A DNA stretch of 60,000 bases, taken from Apostichopus japonicus (taxonomy: Eukaryota; Echinodermata; Holothuroidea; Aspidochirotida; Stichopodidae). The notes under the pieces are model-generated. The model saw nothing but the letters and a program-made list of their open reading frames with translations. It searched no databases and was not told the DNA's origin. The DNA is taken from the NCBI RefSeq assembly GCF_037975245.1, contig NC_092577.1, forward strand, positions 28,201,898 to 28,261,897. The letters run 5' to 3'. Positions within the stretch are counted from its first letter, which is position 1; each line of letters starts with the position of its first letter. Position numbers and translations under genes: made by a program. Positions 20,563-32,558 of the stretch are shown piece after piece.

Positions 20563-21052
20563 ATGTGGTTTAATTATTAGAGTTTATAAAACAATGGATT
20601 AACGAACACATTTAACAGGACACAACAGTCGACATTAACATTTATTTATATAGTTCTTTTTGAGAACGGAGCATTCAACATGAATTGAGCATATCAATGG
20701 GGCGGGTAAAGGATTAAACAAAGGAGTCGTCGTGGGGGTTGTTGTGTTCGACACCCACTCAGGGTATCTGGGTTCCCCCTTGTGAAAAAAATAAATAAAA
20801 AATAAAACTTTAGACATCAACTGGTTCATTTCGAGGCACATTTAGACTAGCTTTATAATTAGGTCTAAACGCAAGGTTGTGTTAGCTGGCTGATAACTGC
20901 TTTGATTATTTACAGCCCCCCCCCCCCCTGCACCCCTTTCTTCACATGGATCCGCGCCTGATAACAACACTTAAACTCTGCCCGAAGTCAAAATTTATTT
21001 CGAGATTTTATAGACTCGTTGAAGACAATTCTCGATGAATGGCAATTCTTAC
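20563..21052. other. Intron-like segment with duplicate and C-run remnant, unit 1
   Basis: Includes 20812-20876, a diverged copy of 10572-10638 (the older internal duplication: shared TTTAGAC-TCAA, TTAGACTA and GGTCTAA-CGCAAG). A poly-C block at 20917-20929 is followed by a GGATCCGCGCCTG end that looks like a truncated hAT-like MITE terminus. Confidence 0.6.
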
Positions 21053-21223
21053 CTTTTCCGTCTACAATTTTCGGTAGTTTCACTTTACGATTAAATTTTT
21101 CAGTCAAACCGGCGTGAAGGGCGTCCCATTCGGTCTGAGAACCTTTCGTTAATCCCAATCCAATGATCACTTGCATCTCAGAGTTACGGAGCGGAATATT
21201 CAAAGGTGTCTCATCTAGATTCC
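21053..21223 (-). CDS. Internal exon of an unidentified protein, unit 1
   Basis: On the minus strand the exon follows the acceptor TTTTTCAG and ends at the strong donor AAAAG/GTAAG. Its length is 171 nt, phase 1 on both sides. It encodes 56 full residues: NLDETPLNIPLRNSEMQVII, then GLGLTKGSQTEWDALHAGLT and EKFNRKVKLPKIVDGK. The pattern is a strand (EMQVIIGLGL) followed by an amphipathic helix (about 30-45). No family is recognised. The next downstream exon in the same orientation, the polar-tail exon, starts in the matching phase, so the join would give KIVDGK-G-VLIVHQ. Unit 2 has the same peptide (38651-38821). The 5' remainder of the gene is not in the window. Confidence 0.6.
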
Positions 21224-21524
21224 CTGAAAAATTAGATCAAACATAAGAAAAACACAGTAATAAACTTCTCAACTTCAATTTAATATTTGGAGTTAAGCTG
21301 GTTTGTGTCATGCGGAATAAGAACAACTGGATTTAGATGAATGAGACGAGAGAATTTGCGATGAAGGTGTGTAGTGAAATCTGAAGAACCCTTACCTGTA
21401 CCCCTCCCCTTCCCCTATTTGTTCGCGTTCCTCGCCGGGTGGGTAATACGGATCACATTTGTAGCGAGTCCATAATGCTAATCGTCATTAATTGTACTCA
21501 TATTTACCCTCGTGGATTTGCAAT
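21224..21524 (-). other. Intron-like segment between internal exon and array A
   Basis: AT-rich with a CCCCTCCCCTTCCCC patch near 21411. The pyrimidine-rich acceptor of the exon is at its left edge. Nothing else is recognised. It is collinear with 38822-39124. Confidence 0.6.
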
Positions 21525-24097
21525 GAAAGTCTAATATAGCTTGTAGTGCAAGATAAGGTACTCATACTCGGGCATTATGAAAGTCAAATATAGCTTGTAG
21601 TGCAAGATAAGGTACTCATACTCGCGCATTTTGAAAGTCTAATATAGCTTGTAGTGCAAGATAAGGTACTCATACTCGCGCATTTTGAAAGTCTAATATA
21701 GCTTGTAGTGCAAGATAAGGTACTCATATTCGGACATTATGAAAGTCTAATATAGCTTGTAGTGCAAGATAAGGTACTCATACTCGGGCATTATGAAAGT
21801 CAAATATAGCTTGTAGTGCAAGATAAGGTACTCATACTCGCGCATTTTGAAAGTCTAATATAGCTTGTAGTGCAAGATAAGGTACTCATACTCGCCCATT
21901 TTGAAAGTCTAATATAGCTTGTAGTGCAAGATAAGGTACTCATACTCGCGAATTTTGAAAGTCTAATATAGCTTGTAGTGCAAGATAAAGTACTCATACT
22001 CGCGCATTTTGAAAGTCTAATATAGCTTGTAGTGCAAGATAAGGCACTCATACTCGCGCAGTTTGAAAGTCTAATATAGCTTGTAGTGCAAGATAAGGTA
22101 CTCATATTCGGACATTATGAAAGTCTAATATAGCTTGTAGTGCAAGATAAGGTACTCATATTCGCCCATTTTGAAAGTCTAATATAGCTTGTAGTGCAAG
22201 ATAAGGTACTCATACTCGCGCATTTTGAAAGTCTAATATAGCTTGTAGTGCAAGATAAGGTACTCATATTCGGACATTTTGAAAGTCTAATATAGCTTGT
22301 AGTGCAAGATAAGGTACTCATATTCGCCCATTTTGAAAGTCTAATATAGCTTGTAGTGCAAGATAAGGTACTCATACTCGCGCATTTTGAAAGTCTAATA
22401 TAGCTTGTAGTGCAAGATAAGGTACTCATATTCGGACATTATGAAAGTCTAATATAGCTTGTAGTGCAAGATAAGGTACTCATAATCGGGCATTATGAAA
22501 GTCTAATATAGCTTGTAGTGCAAGATAAGGTACTTATACTCGGACATTTTGAAAGTCTAATATAGCTTGTAGTGCAAGATAAGGTACTCATACTCGGACA
22601 TTATGAAAGTCTAATATAGCTTGTAGTGCAAGATAAGGTACTCATATTCGGACATTATGAAAGTCTAATATAGCTTGTAGTGCAAGATAAGGTACTCATA
22701 CTCGGACATTATGAAAGTCTAATATAGCTTGTAGTGCAAGGTAAGGTACTCGTACTCGCCCATTTTGAAAGTCTAATATAGCTTGTAGTGCAAGATAAGG
22801 TACTCATACTCGCGCATTTTGAAAGTCTAATATAGCTTGTAGTGCAAGATAAGGTACTCATATTCGGACATTATGAAAGTCTTATATAGCTTGTTGTGCA
22901 AGATAAGGTACTCATACTCGGGCATTTTGAAAGTATAATATAGCTTGCAGTGCAAGATAAGGTACTCATACTCGGACATTATGAAAGTCTAATATAGCTT
23001 GTAGTGCAAGATAAGGTACTCATATTCGGACATTATGAAAGTCTAATATAGCTTGTAGTGCAAGATAAGGTACTCATACTCGCCCATTTTGAAAGTCTAA
23101 TATAGCTTGTAGTGCAAGATAAGGTACTCATACTCGCGCAGGTTGAAAGTCTAATATAGCTTGTAGTGCAAGATAAGGTACCGTACTCATACTCGCCCAT
23201 TTTGAAAGTCTAATATAGCTTGTAGTGCAAGATAAGGTACTCATACCCGGACATTATGAAAGTCTAATATAGCTTGTAGTGCAAGATAAGGTACTCATAC
23301 TCGGACATTTTGAAAGTCTAATATAGCTTGTTGTGCAAGATAAGGTACTCATACTTGGACATTATGAAAGTCTAATATAGCTTGTAGTGCAAGATAAGGT
23401 ACTCATACTCGGACATTATGAAAGTCTAATATAGCTTGTAGTGCAAGATAAGGTACTCATATTCGGACATTATGAAAGTCTAATATAGCTTGTAGTGCAA
23501 GATAAGGTACTCATACTCGGACATTATGAAAGTCTAATATAGCTTGTAGTGCAAGATAAGGTACTCGTACTCGGACATTATGAAAGTCTAATATAGCTTG
23601 TAGTGCAAGATAAGGTACTCATACTCGGACATTATGAAAGTCTAATATAGCTTGTAGTGCAAGATAAGGTACTCGTACTCGGACATTATGAAAGTCTAAT
23701 ATAGCTTGTAGTGCAAGATAAGGTACTCATATTCGGACATTATGAAAGTCTAATATAGCTTGTAGTGCAAGATAAGGTACTCATACTCGGACATTATGAA
23801 AGTCTAATATAGCTTGTAGTGCAAGATAAGGTACTCGTACTCGGACATTATGAAAGTCTAATATAGCTTGTAGTGCAAGATAAGGTACTCGTACTCGGAC
23901 ATTATGAAAGTCTAATATAGCTTGTAGTGCAAGATAAGGTACTCATACTCGGACATTATGAAAGTCTAATATAGCTTGTAGTGCAAGATAAGGTACTCAT
24001 ACTCGGGCATTATGAAAGTCAAATATAGCTTGTAGTGCAATGTAAGGTACTCATACTCGGGCATTATGAAAGTCTAATAGAGCTTGTAGTTCAAATA
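21525..24097. repeat. Satellite array A, unit 2 (54-bp period)
   Basis: About 48 copies. The 13-bp variable ends follow ordered series. A block (CGCAGTTT, tCGGA, tCGCCC, CGCG, tCGGA, aTCGGG, then a copy with TACTTATAC) at about 22030-22560 recurs in array 3. One copy contains a 4-6 bp insertion making GGTACCGTACTC. The right part (23400-24000) is dominated by ACTCGGACATTAT copies. Confidence 0.97.
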
Positions 24098-24995
24098 AGT
24101 CTGGCACGCACCGAAAATCACGACCATATCTTTGATCCCAACAATTATCTTCAGTACAAAAACAAATTTGGGCTTTGGCGTATGAATGACGTCATCTTAT
24201 GCCATTAATAGCTGCTATTGACAAAATGAGCCGCCGTTTTAGTAAATTTTGAATATTGGTGAGACGAGATTAACATGATGAGGTAGATAGTGGGCTTTCC
24301 CAAAATTGAATTCCTGTAAATTCGTAGTTTACTATTATAAGAATGAAGTAAGAAGATCAAAATAGACAATTTCAATGGTTCTGTTGTTACAACTGTCGGT
24401 TCTTTATTTACATTGCCTTCCGACAGTCTTTTGAAGTTGTATAGGTCATGGGGAATGATGCCATGGATCAATCAGGCAACACAAATATGTCACTTAAAGT
24501 TTGTAGCGCTGCTCGTTTTCAAGGAACGCCGTTTTGATAGACAATTGCTTTATCTGAAGTTCCCTTCCCGGTTGTTACTTTCCAGTCGCATCATCTGTGT
24601 AGATGCGACATCTCAGCTTAACAATGCTGCTCAAATTGTTAGATTCACTTGCCATTTCTTTTTATTTGGGAACTTGATGAAAAAGAACCTAACATGAATT
24701 GTATCTGGGCGACGAGAGGTAAGAGTTGAATGGAATCCTTGGGTAGGGTACTTTCCCAGGGTCAATCAACGAACTCGAAATGATCTCCCCACCCCCGCAA
24801 AAAAAAAAAAAAAATCGTTATTAACCGGTAAAGATATCATTCACTTGAAATCCATGCTAACAAACTCACCCTCATTCAGAGGTGGTTACGATTTCGGTAA
24901 CCATAGTTTCTAGGGTTTGTTATTGTTTGAAACTTCGGATTCAACCATAACCCTTGAAAAATTGGAATGAATTGAATACAAAAACAATCAACTTA
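24098..24995. other. Non-coding flank right of array A, unit 2
   Basis: Nearly identical to 678-1576. No trusted exon. Confidence 0.6.
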
Positions 24996-25023
24996 TAATA
25001 TATATATATATTATATGGCTATA

Positions 25024-25080
25024 TGGCTAGGGTGTTCGCATATAAAGCGGGAGGCCCGGGTTCGAATCCCGGTTGAGGCT
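25024..25080 (+). repeat. tRNA-like sequence, unit 2
   Basis: Same B box (GGTTCGAATCC) and T arm as unit 1. The 5' acceptor side and about 100 bp upstream have been replaced by TA-rich sequence, so no tRNA fold is complete. Confidence 0.55.
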
Positions 25081-25130
25081 GGAAGTTTTTTCACTGTTCT
25101 GGATTTTCCAAGTCACTACGATTTCAATTA

Positions 25131-25131
25131 C

Positions 25132-25228
<97 letters not shown>

Positions 25229-25250
25229 TATGTATATGTATATATTTTTA
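25131..25250. repeat. (TA)n microsatellite, interrupted
   Basis: TA run with TATATGTATA interruptions, right of the tRNA-like sequence. Confidence 0.95.
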
Positions 25251-27181
25251 TATGCATCATTGTCTTTGTACCTGTCAGTAGCTTAACTTTCAAACTCTAA
25301 TTCCCTGGTATTCAAAGTGGGGATCATAAAAACAAACCAAAAATTTATAAAGAAAAGAAATTGCAAAAACAAGAAGAAAGAAGACCCTCTGACACTTTTG
25401 CTTCTGCCAGTAGACATTAGTATCTTAAACATACGATTAGTCAATTAACAATCTTCAGTCAAAACATTGGCATGATTTCTTTACCTAGCATAGGCCCTGT
25501 GTTACTGCTAATTATACACAAATAATATTGTTCTACTCTCAGAAGCCTTTTCAGCAAATGATGTGTTTTGTAATTCAGGGAAGGGTCAGTGAGAACTTCA
25601 TATTAGCCAGTGGATTTTTGAACGCACTTGCATTTTTTAATAGCAGTTGGCAAAATTTGTGAGATTTATAGGCCTGCCCGGTGATGTTATATGTTTTAGT
25701 ATATGGGTGGCAATTATTTTATTTTCCTAGCATATTTCTGGGCGATATTGATGATATTTAACATGTTGAGATGTTATATGGTAATGTATTTGTACTTGCC
25801 CAAATAAACATTAAGAGGGTGGAGGGGGTGGGGTAATGTCATTTGTTTTTCAAGAGGGTGGAAGGAGTTACTTGGTGTGTTTTCGAGAGGGTTGGAGGGG
25901 TGGGGTGATGTCATTTGTTTCCGAGAGGGTTGGAGGGGTGGGGTGACGTCATTTGTTTTCATTATCCCACCTTGTTAAAAGTCTGTACATAAACCATGTT
26001 TGTCCAAGAGATGATTTGTGCAGCCATGGAGCAGCATGGCAACAGCATCTTTGAAACTAGTTAATATTCAGTATTCCTCGATGTGACGTCAACAATGACA
26101 ATCATGCTTTACAATATGAATATTCAATCTGTAATATGCTTCCCAACTAAAGATGCTTTTGTATTGAAATAAGTGCCTTGATAAAGAGCAATATAGCTAT
26201 ATTAGAAATTTATGTTTCACCTTTATGCGATTGTTTTTGTTCCCCTGTTAACCAAGTCCACATGATACCCTGCAAATCAATTTTATTACCAGGTGTTCTC
26301 CTTACCCTGAATATGGTTTCTTCCTGGCAGCCTATCCCAGTGGCATACACAGGGTTTCAAGGGTAGTGGGACCAAATTCACAAATTCCTGGACTGATTTC
26401 GGTAGGGGCATTACCCTTTATGGAATGGCCAGAGGCAAATTAAGGATCCTGGTGTTATGAGGCTGACTACCATGAAGTGGGTCCTCCCCAAGAAAACAAT
26501 TAGACTGAAGGATTTTAAAATTTAGGGGTGCAACCCTGGCATCACAGAAGAAGACTCCCATGTGGTGGTGGTGGTGGGGCAGGGGGGGTAGTAGCTGTAA
26601 ACCCATAGAGTTCTAAATTTCCCCGACTTACGATTGTAGGTTCCCCTCCCCTCCCCCCCCCCCACCCTCCCATTTTCGCTCGCCACTGGCTCGTCCTCAA
26701 CCCTCCCGTTCCTCATCAACCAACCCAAAAATAGAAAATGTAGATTTTTACGCAGATTGAAGGTTATTGGAGTTGCTTTAGTGCACCTTTTCGGGAGACA
26801 ATAATTCCGATGGGGGGGGGGGGAGATGGGGAGGGGGTTCTACCGTCCCTCCCCATTTATTCGTGGTTACATTACTGGATGCATCGTTATGTAAGATTGT
26901 AAGCCTCACAGAACTTTGATGCCCAGATTCGCCATTTTGCGAAATTATGGCCCATCCGATTTCTGTTGCATGCGTCCACAACCCTTTATGAACTGCTCTG
27001 TAGGCTACACTGGGACATGGTCGAATCGAAATTGTAAACTAAAGGCTTCACTTTAAAATAACCACGAAATCTTTATGATTTTACAAACATACTGATTAAT
27101 ACAAATATATTTTGCTTGCATAAAGTCTCCATATTACCATTACGTTATATATCTTGCCTTCCTAACGGTTTTGTTTAATAG
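25251..27181 (+). other. Probable intron upstream of the FKBP-like exon, unit 2
   Basis: Collinear with 1924-3806. It contains the minisatellite and a poly-G run near 26812-26822. It ends in the acceptor TTTTGTTTAATAG. No upstream FKBP exon is recognised. Confidence 0.5.
25814..25960. repeat. 38-bp minisatellite (4 units), unit 2
   Basis: Four G-rich repeats, one more than unit 1. The extra copy begins AGAGGGTTGGAGGGGTGGGG and ends with a TGACGTCA word. Confidence 0.9.
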
Positions 27182-27393
27182 GGGGCGCTACTCTGGAATT
27201 TGACGTTGAATTGATGAGAGCGCTCAACTTGGCAGACCTCGGAATGGAAGACAAACCGACGTCACAGGACGAACCAGATCTCGACTACAAGTTTCTCTTT
27301 AAAATCGTGATGATCCCGTCTATTATTTTCTACATTATCTATTCCATGACCGTAAAGATGTTCAAGGAACCAGAAAAGGAGAAAAAGAAGTAA
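27182..27393 (+). CDS. C-terminal exon of membrane-anchored FKBP-like protein (partial), unit 2
   Basis: Same exon as 3807-4018, with the same acceptor, frame and stop. It reads GATLEFDVELMRALN through an anchor IVMIPSIIFYIIYSM to the lysine-rich end KEKKK. It differs from unit 1 by Asn to Tyr in the anchor and one synonymous change. The intact frame fits a usable terminal exon, but the upstream exons of the isomerase domain are not in the preceding 3 kb or recognisable beyond array A. Confidence 0.72.
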
Positions 27394-28860
27394 TGTCGTC
27401 GGTGACTTCGTATAAGGATCGGAATCACTTAAAACTCCCATCCTTCCTCTTCAAAATATTTTTTTCCCTCTCCAAATTATTTGCTTTTGACGTTTACCAT
27501 TTGCTTTTTAGTTTACGCTTCTCCAACCACAAAGTCAATGGTGAGCCTGAAGGGACGTACCAGTTGTAGAATTAGCGTGTTAGTAAATAACACGATATCA
27601 CGACAAAAATACCATATTTGTCGAGCTGACAAAAATTACGATAATATGGACATATTGGGCGAAAATGATTAAATTGTCGATTTTCTGCATTACGCGTAAT
27701 TTGTTAACACGTCCAAAAATACTTTGTGTAATCGTAAACATTTTACGTCAAGATGTTATGATAGTCTATAAAGACAAAAAGTATCAACACATTTTTCGAA
27801 ATTTTGCATTATATTGACAAGCTAAGTTCGAACCGCATTACTAAATTGTGTTTTTTGGGGGGGGGGGGTGGGCGGGGGGGATTAAATTATCATTAGTTTT
27901 TAATCTTGGTTTCTTGTAGGCATTGTAAGGCCTATACTACAATGTACACCTATATAACGTAAGCAATACATACAATATGTTGAAATTGGGACATTATAGC
28001 TTGACATGTTTTCTTGAAAATCCTTATTTTTGCGAAAAATCACGGAAAAGTTCTTCATTAAACAGTTTTTTGTTCATCTTCTTCATGTCTTCAGGGAAGT
28101 TGGAGAAGATAAATCGAATTCTCTCCTTCAGCTACATGAAGTAGGCCTATTTGATATTTGAATGAATGATCAAATGTAAAGGGTTTATTAATTATATTCC
28201 TTATTAACTTAACTTGCATAGTTAGAATTAACTTTTAAAATGAGTGGAAAGGCGTGCGGGGTGGGATGGGGGAGGGGGTGGAGGGGTGGGGTGGGGTTGA
28301 CAGTACTGTTCACAGACCTCCCCCCATGCTATGTTTTGAATATTTACAATACGATTATAAAATTTGTCACACCCTTGTATTTTGTTGTCTATCCGAGGTA
28401 GGGGAGGGGGAAGGTGGGCGTAAACCGGCGTCAATTAAGGGAGCGAGGAAATAAGTGATAAACAATATTATATATTATCATTTTCATAATACATACTAAG
28501 GATAAAATAGGGTCTTCAAAATGGAGGGCCAAATTGTCCCTGGGCCCAGAGCTGGCTCTCGACGCCCTTGCATGTATATAAGTTTCAATACTCAGCCCGG
28601 CCGAGCTTATGTTGTAACTGCTGACACGCAGATGATGATATCGTAAACAGGCGACAATAGCTGTATACTGGCGCATATACTTCGATACACCGATATACAC
28701 TGGCTATATATGATATCATTTACATATTTGAAGTATTTTCTCTTTCTTTTTGGAAGTTTTTCACTTACTTGTTTTTGGAAGTATTTTTCACTTACTTGTT
28801 TGGAAGACGCATTGAAATGCATTGTGAGTATTAGTGTTGTACCAAAGGATAACTCGAGTC
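27394..28860. other. 3' region of the FKBP-like exon, unit 2
   Basis: No gene recognised. G-rich runs lie at about 27857-27880 and 28254-28298. It lacks the 1.55-kb element of unit 1: the target region reads CTCCCCCCATG at about 28318. It ends with CTCGAGTC, the left duplication of the next MITE. Confidence 0.6.
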
Positions 28861-29155
28861 CAGGCGCGTAGGCAGAAATTTGCCAAGGGAGGGGCGAAAC
28901 TGTAGATTCGGCATTGCAAACTATCTAAGCGTAGCGCCACCATAATTGGCGCGAAGCGTACAAGAAAATTTTGGCTGAAAATGCCTCCCAGATCGCTGGA
29001 AATGGCACTTCCCAGGCCTTGTAAGTTGCATCTTAGCATTTTCTCTTTTGAAAATACTAGCGATATCATAGAAACATTAAAAAAATATATTAAAAAATAT
29101 GCTCAAGGAGGGGGGGCGGCTGCCCCCTTCGCCCCCCCCCTTGGCTACGCGCCTG
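28861..29155. mobile_element. hAT-like MITE, 295 bp, TSD CTCGAGTC, unit 2
   Basis: Ends CAGGCGCGTAG and CTACGCGCCTG form perfect inverted repeats, flanked by CTCGAGTC at 28853-28860 and 29156-29163. It contains the hairpin module (about 28922-29020) and a GGGGGGCGGCTGCCCCC hairpin before the right end. The same insertion is in unit 3. Unit 1 keeps the single unoccupied CTCGAGTC. Confidence 0.95.
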
Positions 29156-29769
29156 CTCGAGTCACGAATTTCTCCAAAGTTGTAGTGAAAAGACTCGAAC
29201 AAGTTTGTTAAGCTTTTTTTTTGCCTTATAGAAATTGAGACTCGGATGGAATAAAAAATAAAACATTTACTGAGAATTATTTTATTCGACCTTAATTTGA
29301 AGTGACCTTTATCAATTCTCGTGATTATTGAACAATAAAATTGTAGTATCATGCAATATAGCTTCGAAGGATTTATTCACTTCTTTATAATCCCAGCCTA
29401 TTTTCAAAAATCCCATGCTTTTAGACAGATTCTTTCTTCTTTTCTTCATATTTTGGTCTTTTGGTTTTCATTGTTTTGCTTGTCTAGTGAAAACAGACAT
29501 ATAATGATTCTGTTTGTGGGTGGAATACAGTTACGTAATGTTTAATGGGTTCGCAACCAGCTGCTTTAACCTAACTTCAGTTCAACAAAAATATAACCTT
29601 TAAACAATTATTTGACATCGCGGAGTCTTCTTTGGGTTGTGTCTCCTTATTCTTTGTCTTGAGTCCGTTATACTTGTTTATTTTCTTGTATATTAACCAA
29701 TTATAAACCTAGCCTACTCTAAAGCATCAGGGCCGGTGTTGAAAGTACTCTTTACATGGTCTCCTCAGT
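29156..29769. other. Non-coding segment, unit 2
   Basis: Collinear with 6972-7582. No gene recognised. Confidence 0.6.
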
Positions 29770-30247
<478 letters not shown>

Positions 30248-30935
30248 ATTGATCATCGTGGTATTGATCATCGTGGTATTGATCAAAACAGTTGTGTTAT
30301 TGGTCAAGTAATTTTTTGTCTCTTTTGACTGAGACAAGTGTTAGTTTTGTCACAGGATGCGGAATTCTATGGCGCGCCAAAAGGAGAGTTTCAGCATACT
30401 TTTGAATAAATCACGAAAAAGAAATGTGTGCTAATTTTGCAGAACTTTTTAATCTTCCTATATAGACACCCCGGCAAGAACCTGTTATGTATTTGATTTA
30501 CTACTAACTAAAAAATCCTTCACAAAACGTTAACGGTAAGAATTCGTTATAAGTCTCATATCACCGACCAACACTTGAACATAAAAACAAAAAAAATCTC
30601 AGTTTCACAATAATATATGTAATCCGTTCTCATATGTTCCTTAATCCACCTTCTGTATATTCATGGTTATTTCGGTACTAATTCTAGCAGTGCCACTAGT
30701 AATTATCTATAGTCACACTTTCACAATGTTACAGTTTGTACTTTTCATTCCACTGCCAAGTATTGCTGACCGAAAATTCCAATACACATTCTAATATACA
30801 GTACTCCATATTTATCAATTATGAGTCATAGCTTATTTATATGCTTTTGTTAACCAACTATGGCTATGTACACTGATTGTATATGTCCAAAGGTAAGGAA
30901 GGTCGTCATTACACTGTATACATTACACCTGTTTT
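30248..30935. other. Non-coding segment (end of older duplicate copy a), unit 2
   Basis: Collinear with 7917-8630. Unit 2 has lost a short piece (GATAAATTCTTTCG region) near 30326. It ends with CCTGTTTT, the left duplication of the composite element. Confidence 0.65.
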
Positions 30936-32049
30936 CAGGCGCGGCGGAACGGAAAAATTATTGGGGGGGGGGGGGGCTAATGTGTGGAGACTATCTAAGC
31001 GGAGCGCCACCATCGGTTGGCGCGGAGCGTACAAGAAAATTTTGGTTATTTCAAACCCCCAGATGGCCGGAAACGGCACTTCCCGTGTGTTTTATGCTGC
31101 GAATACCTAGCCCTAAAATATGGGTCTCAAGTCTGCAATTTCTCAGATTGCACGTAAAAGTCTGTAAAAACATTGTAATTTGTATATTCGATGGTGTTTT
31201 AAGAGAGTAGCTATTATACTCGTAGTGTACTCGCAAAGACGTTTTTGAGTGTAGTAAGGGCAGTAGCGGAGCTAGGGGTATTGGTCGGTGGGGGGGGGGG
31301 GCAAGAATGGTCTGTAGGAGCGCTTTCGACACTATCTATAAGCGGAGCGCCACCACAGGTTGGCGCGGAGCGTACAGAAAAATTTTGAGTAAAGATACTC
31401 CCTAGATTGCAGGAAATGACCCTTTCCGGGCCTTGCTAATTTGCAGATAAACGGAGAATAAATAGGTGTCGTCGCCAGTTTGTCGGAAAATTACACCAAC
31501 AGAATATGACAAATGTCAATAGGTATATGAGAGCGCAATAAAATAGTCAATAATAGCGATTAAGTAAAAAGTAGTGAAAAGCTGAAAAGGGCGCCAGCAG
31601 TCCATTTGAGTCCGTCAGGGGGGGGGGGGACATCCGCCCCTGACTGTATATATGGACGCTCCGCCACTAAGTAAGGGGATGTTGGAGAACTGGCTGAAAT
31701 GAGGCAAGTCATTGGCCTAAGACGAAGTTGTGTTATGCTTACTGGTACTCACACTAACTTCTTCCACTCTTCACGGGGCGTGAAGACGCGGTTGGTGTGA
31801 CAATGTGGTCTATAGCCAGGGGACGGGCCGAGGGTCCCCCAGCAATTACTAAAATTACTACACCTATATAGTATACGTGTGCATCGGACAGATCGACAAG
31901 TATGCATTGAAAAATGGGCAGATGCACGTTTCGGAGCCTTGGTAAATATTGGGGGGGGGGGGGCTTATCATGCATTTGCCCCCTCAACTTTTTCATTGGG
32001 GGGGGGGGGGGCTGAGCCCCCCCAAGCCCCCCCGGTTCCGCCGCCACTG
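30936..32049. mobile_element. Composite hAT-like element at a different site, TSD CCTGTTTT, unit 2
   Basis: Same outer element as 11929-13820 (ends CAGGCGCGGCGGAAC and GTTCCGCCGCCACTG). Here the exact 8-bp duplication is CCTGTTTT (30928-30935 and 32050-32057). It contains guest B at the same internal place but lacks guest C, keeping a single GACGGGCC there. Units 1 and 3 have an empty site here (CCTGTTTTCCACTAG). Confidence 0.94.
31261..31669. mobile_element. Nested guest B, TSD AGTAAGGG, unit 2
   Basis: Ends CAGTAGCGGAGC and GCTCCGCCACTA, duplication AGTAAGGG at 31253-31260 and 31670-31677. Same guest as 12245-12644, at the same position within the outer element. Confidence 0.9.
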
Positions 32050-32221
32050 CCTGTTTTCCACTAGACATTTATTTTCAAACAACAAGCAAACGAAGAACAA
32101 ACAAGCAAGCGAACAACGAAAGAATGAGTCACAAAAGTTACATTTTATTAATCTCTCGGGCCTATTACAAGTCTTCTACTATATATTAATGATCTCTACA
32201 TTTTTAACAGTTTGTTTAAAC

Positions 32222-32550
32222 CAGTGGCGTAGGAAGGTACTTTTGAGTGGGGGGGGGGCTGAAGACTGGTGGCCGGCCCGGGGAGGGGTCTAAGGGGAGG
32301 GGTGATTTTGTTTGCATTTCCAGGTGGCCTCAGATGCAATTTGATGCAATATAGCACACTTCAACCCACCCACTCCATTTTGTATATAATTTTGCATTTT
32401 CACCTGGCCTTAGATGCAATTTGGTGCTCCAAATGAGATTTTTTTCTCATTTGGAAATGAAAAAGGGGTTTTCTGACTTGCAAAGCCCCTCCATATTTTT
32501 CACTGGGGGGGGGGCTGGCGCCCCCCAGCCCCCCGGTTCCTACGCCCTTG
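32222..32550. mobile_element. hAT-like MITE, 329 bp, TSD GTTTAAAC, unit 2
   Basis: Ends CAGTGGCGTAGGAA and TTCCTACGCCCTTG. The exact 8-bp duplication GTTTAAAC lies at 32214-32221 and 32551-32558. It has a GGGGGGCTGGCGCCCCCC hairpin before the right end but no hairpin module. It is shared with unit 3; the empty site is at 8777-8784 in unit 1. Confidence 0.95.
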
Positions 32551-32558
32551 GTTTAAAC

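Noticed and set aside
20223-20580. Tyr/Ile/His/Thr-rich proteins in the TA/TG tract (also 37597-38181, 43214-43585 and 29727-30233)
   Set aside because: Translations of alternating dinucleotide repeats on both strands; composition artefacts.
20635-20841. Thr/Pro-rich minus-strand exon (GEPRYPEWVSNTTTP) after an acceptor-like CACAAG
   Set aside because: Unit 2 lacks one G in the matching GTGGGGG run (about 38335), shifting the frame, and no donor with a matching phase was found.
21800-22429. Long open frames with an 18-residue period in array A (minus strand)
   Set aside because: 54 is a multiple of three, so any frame lacking a stop in one repeat stays open. There is no start context, no splice structure, and length changes such as GGTACCGTACTC break the frame.
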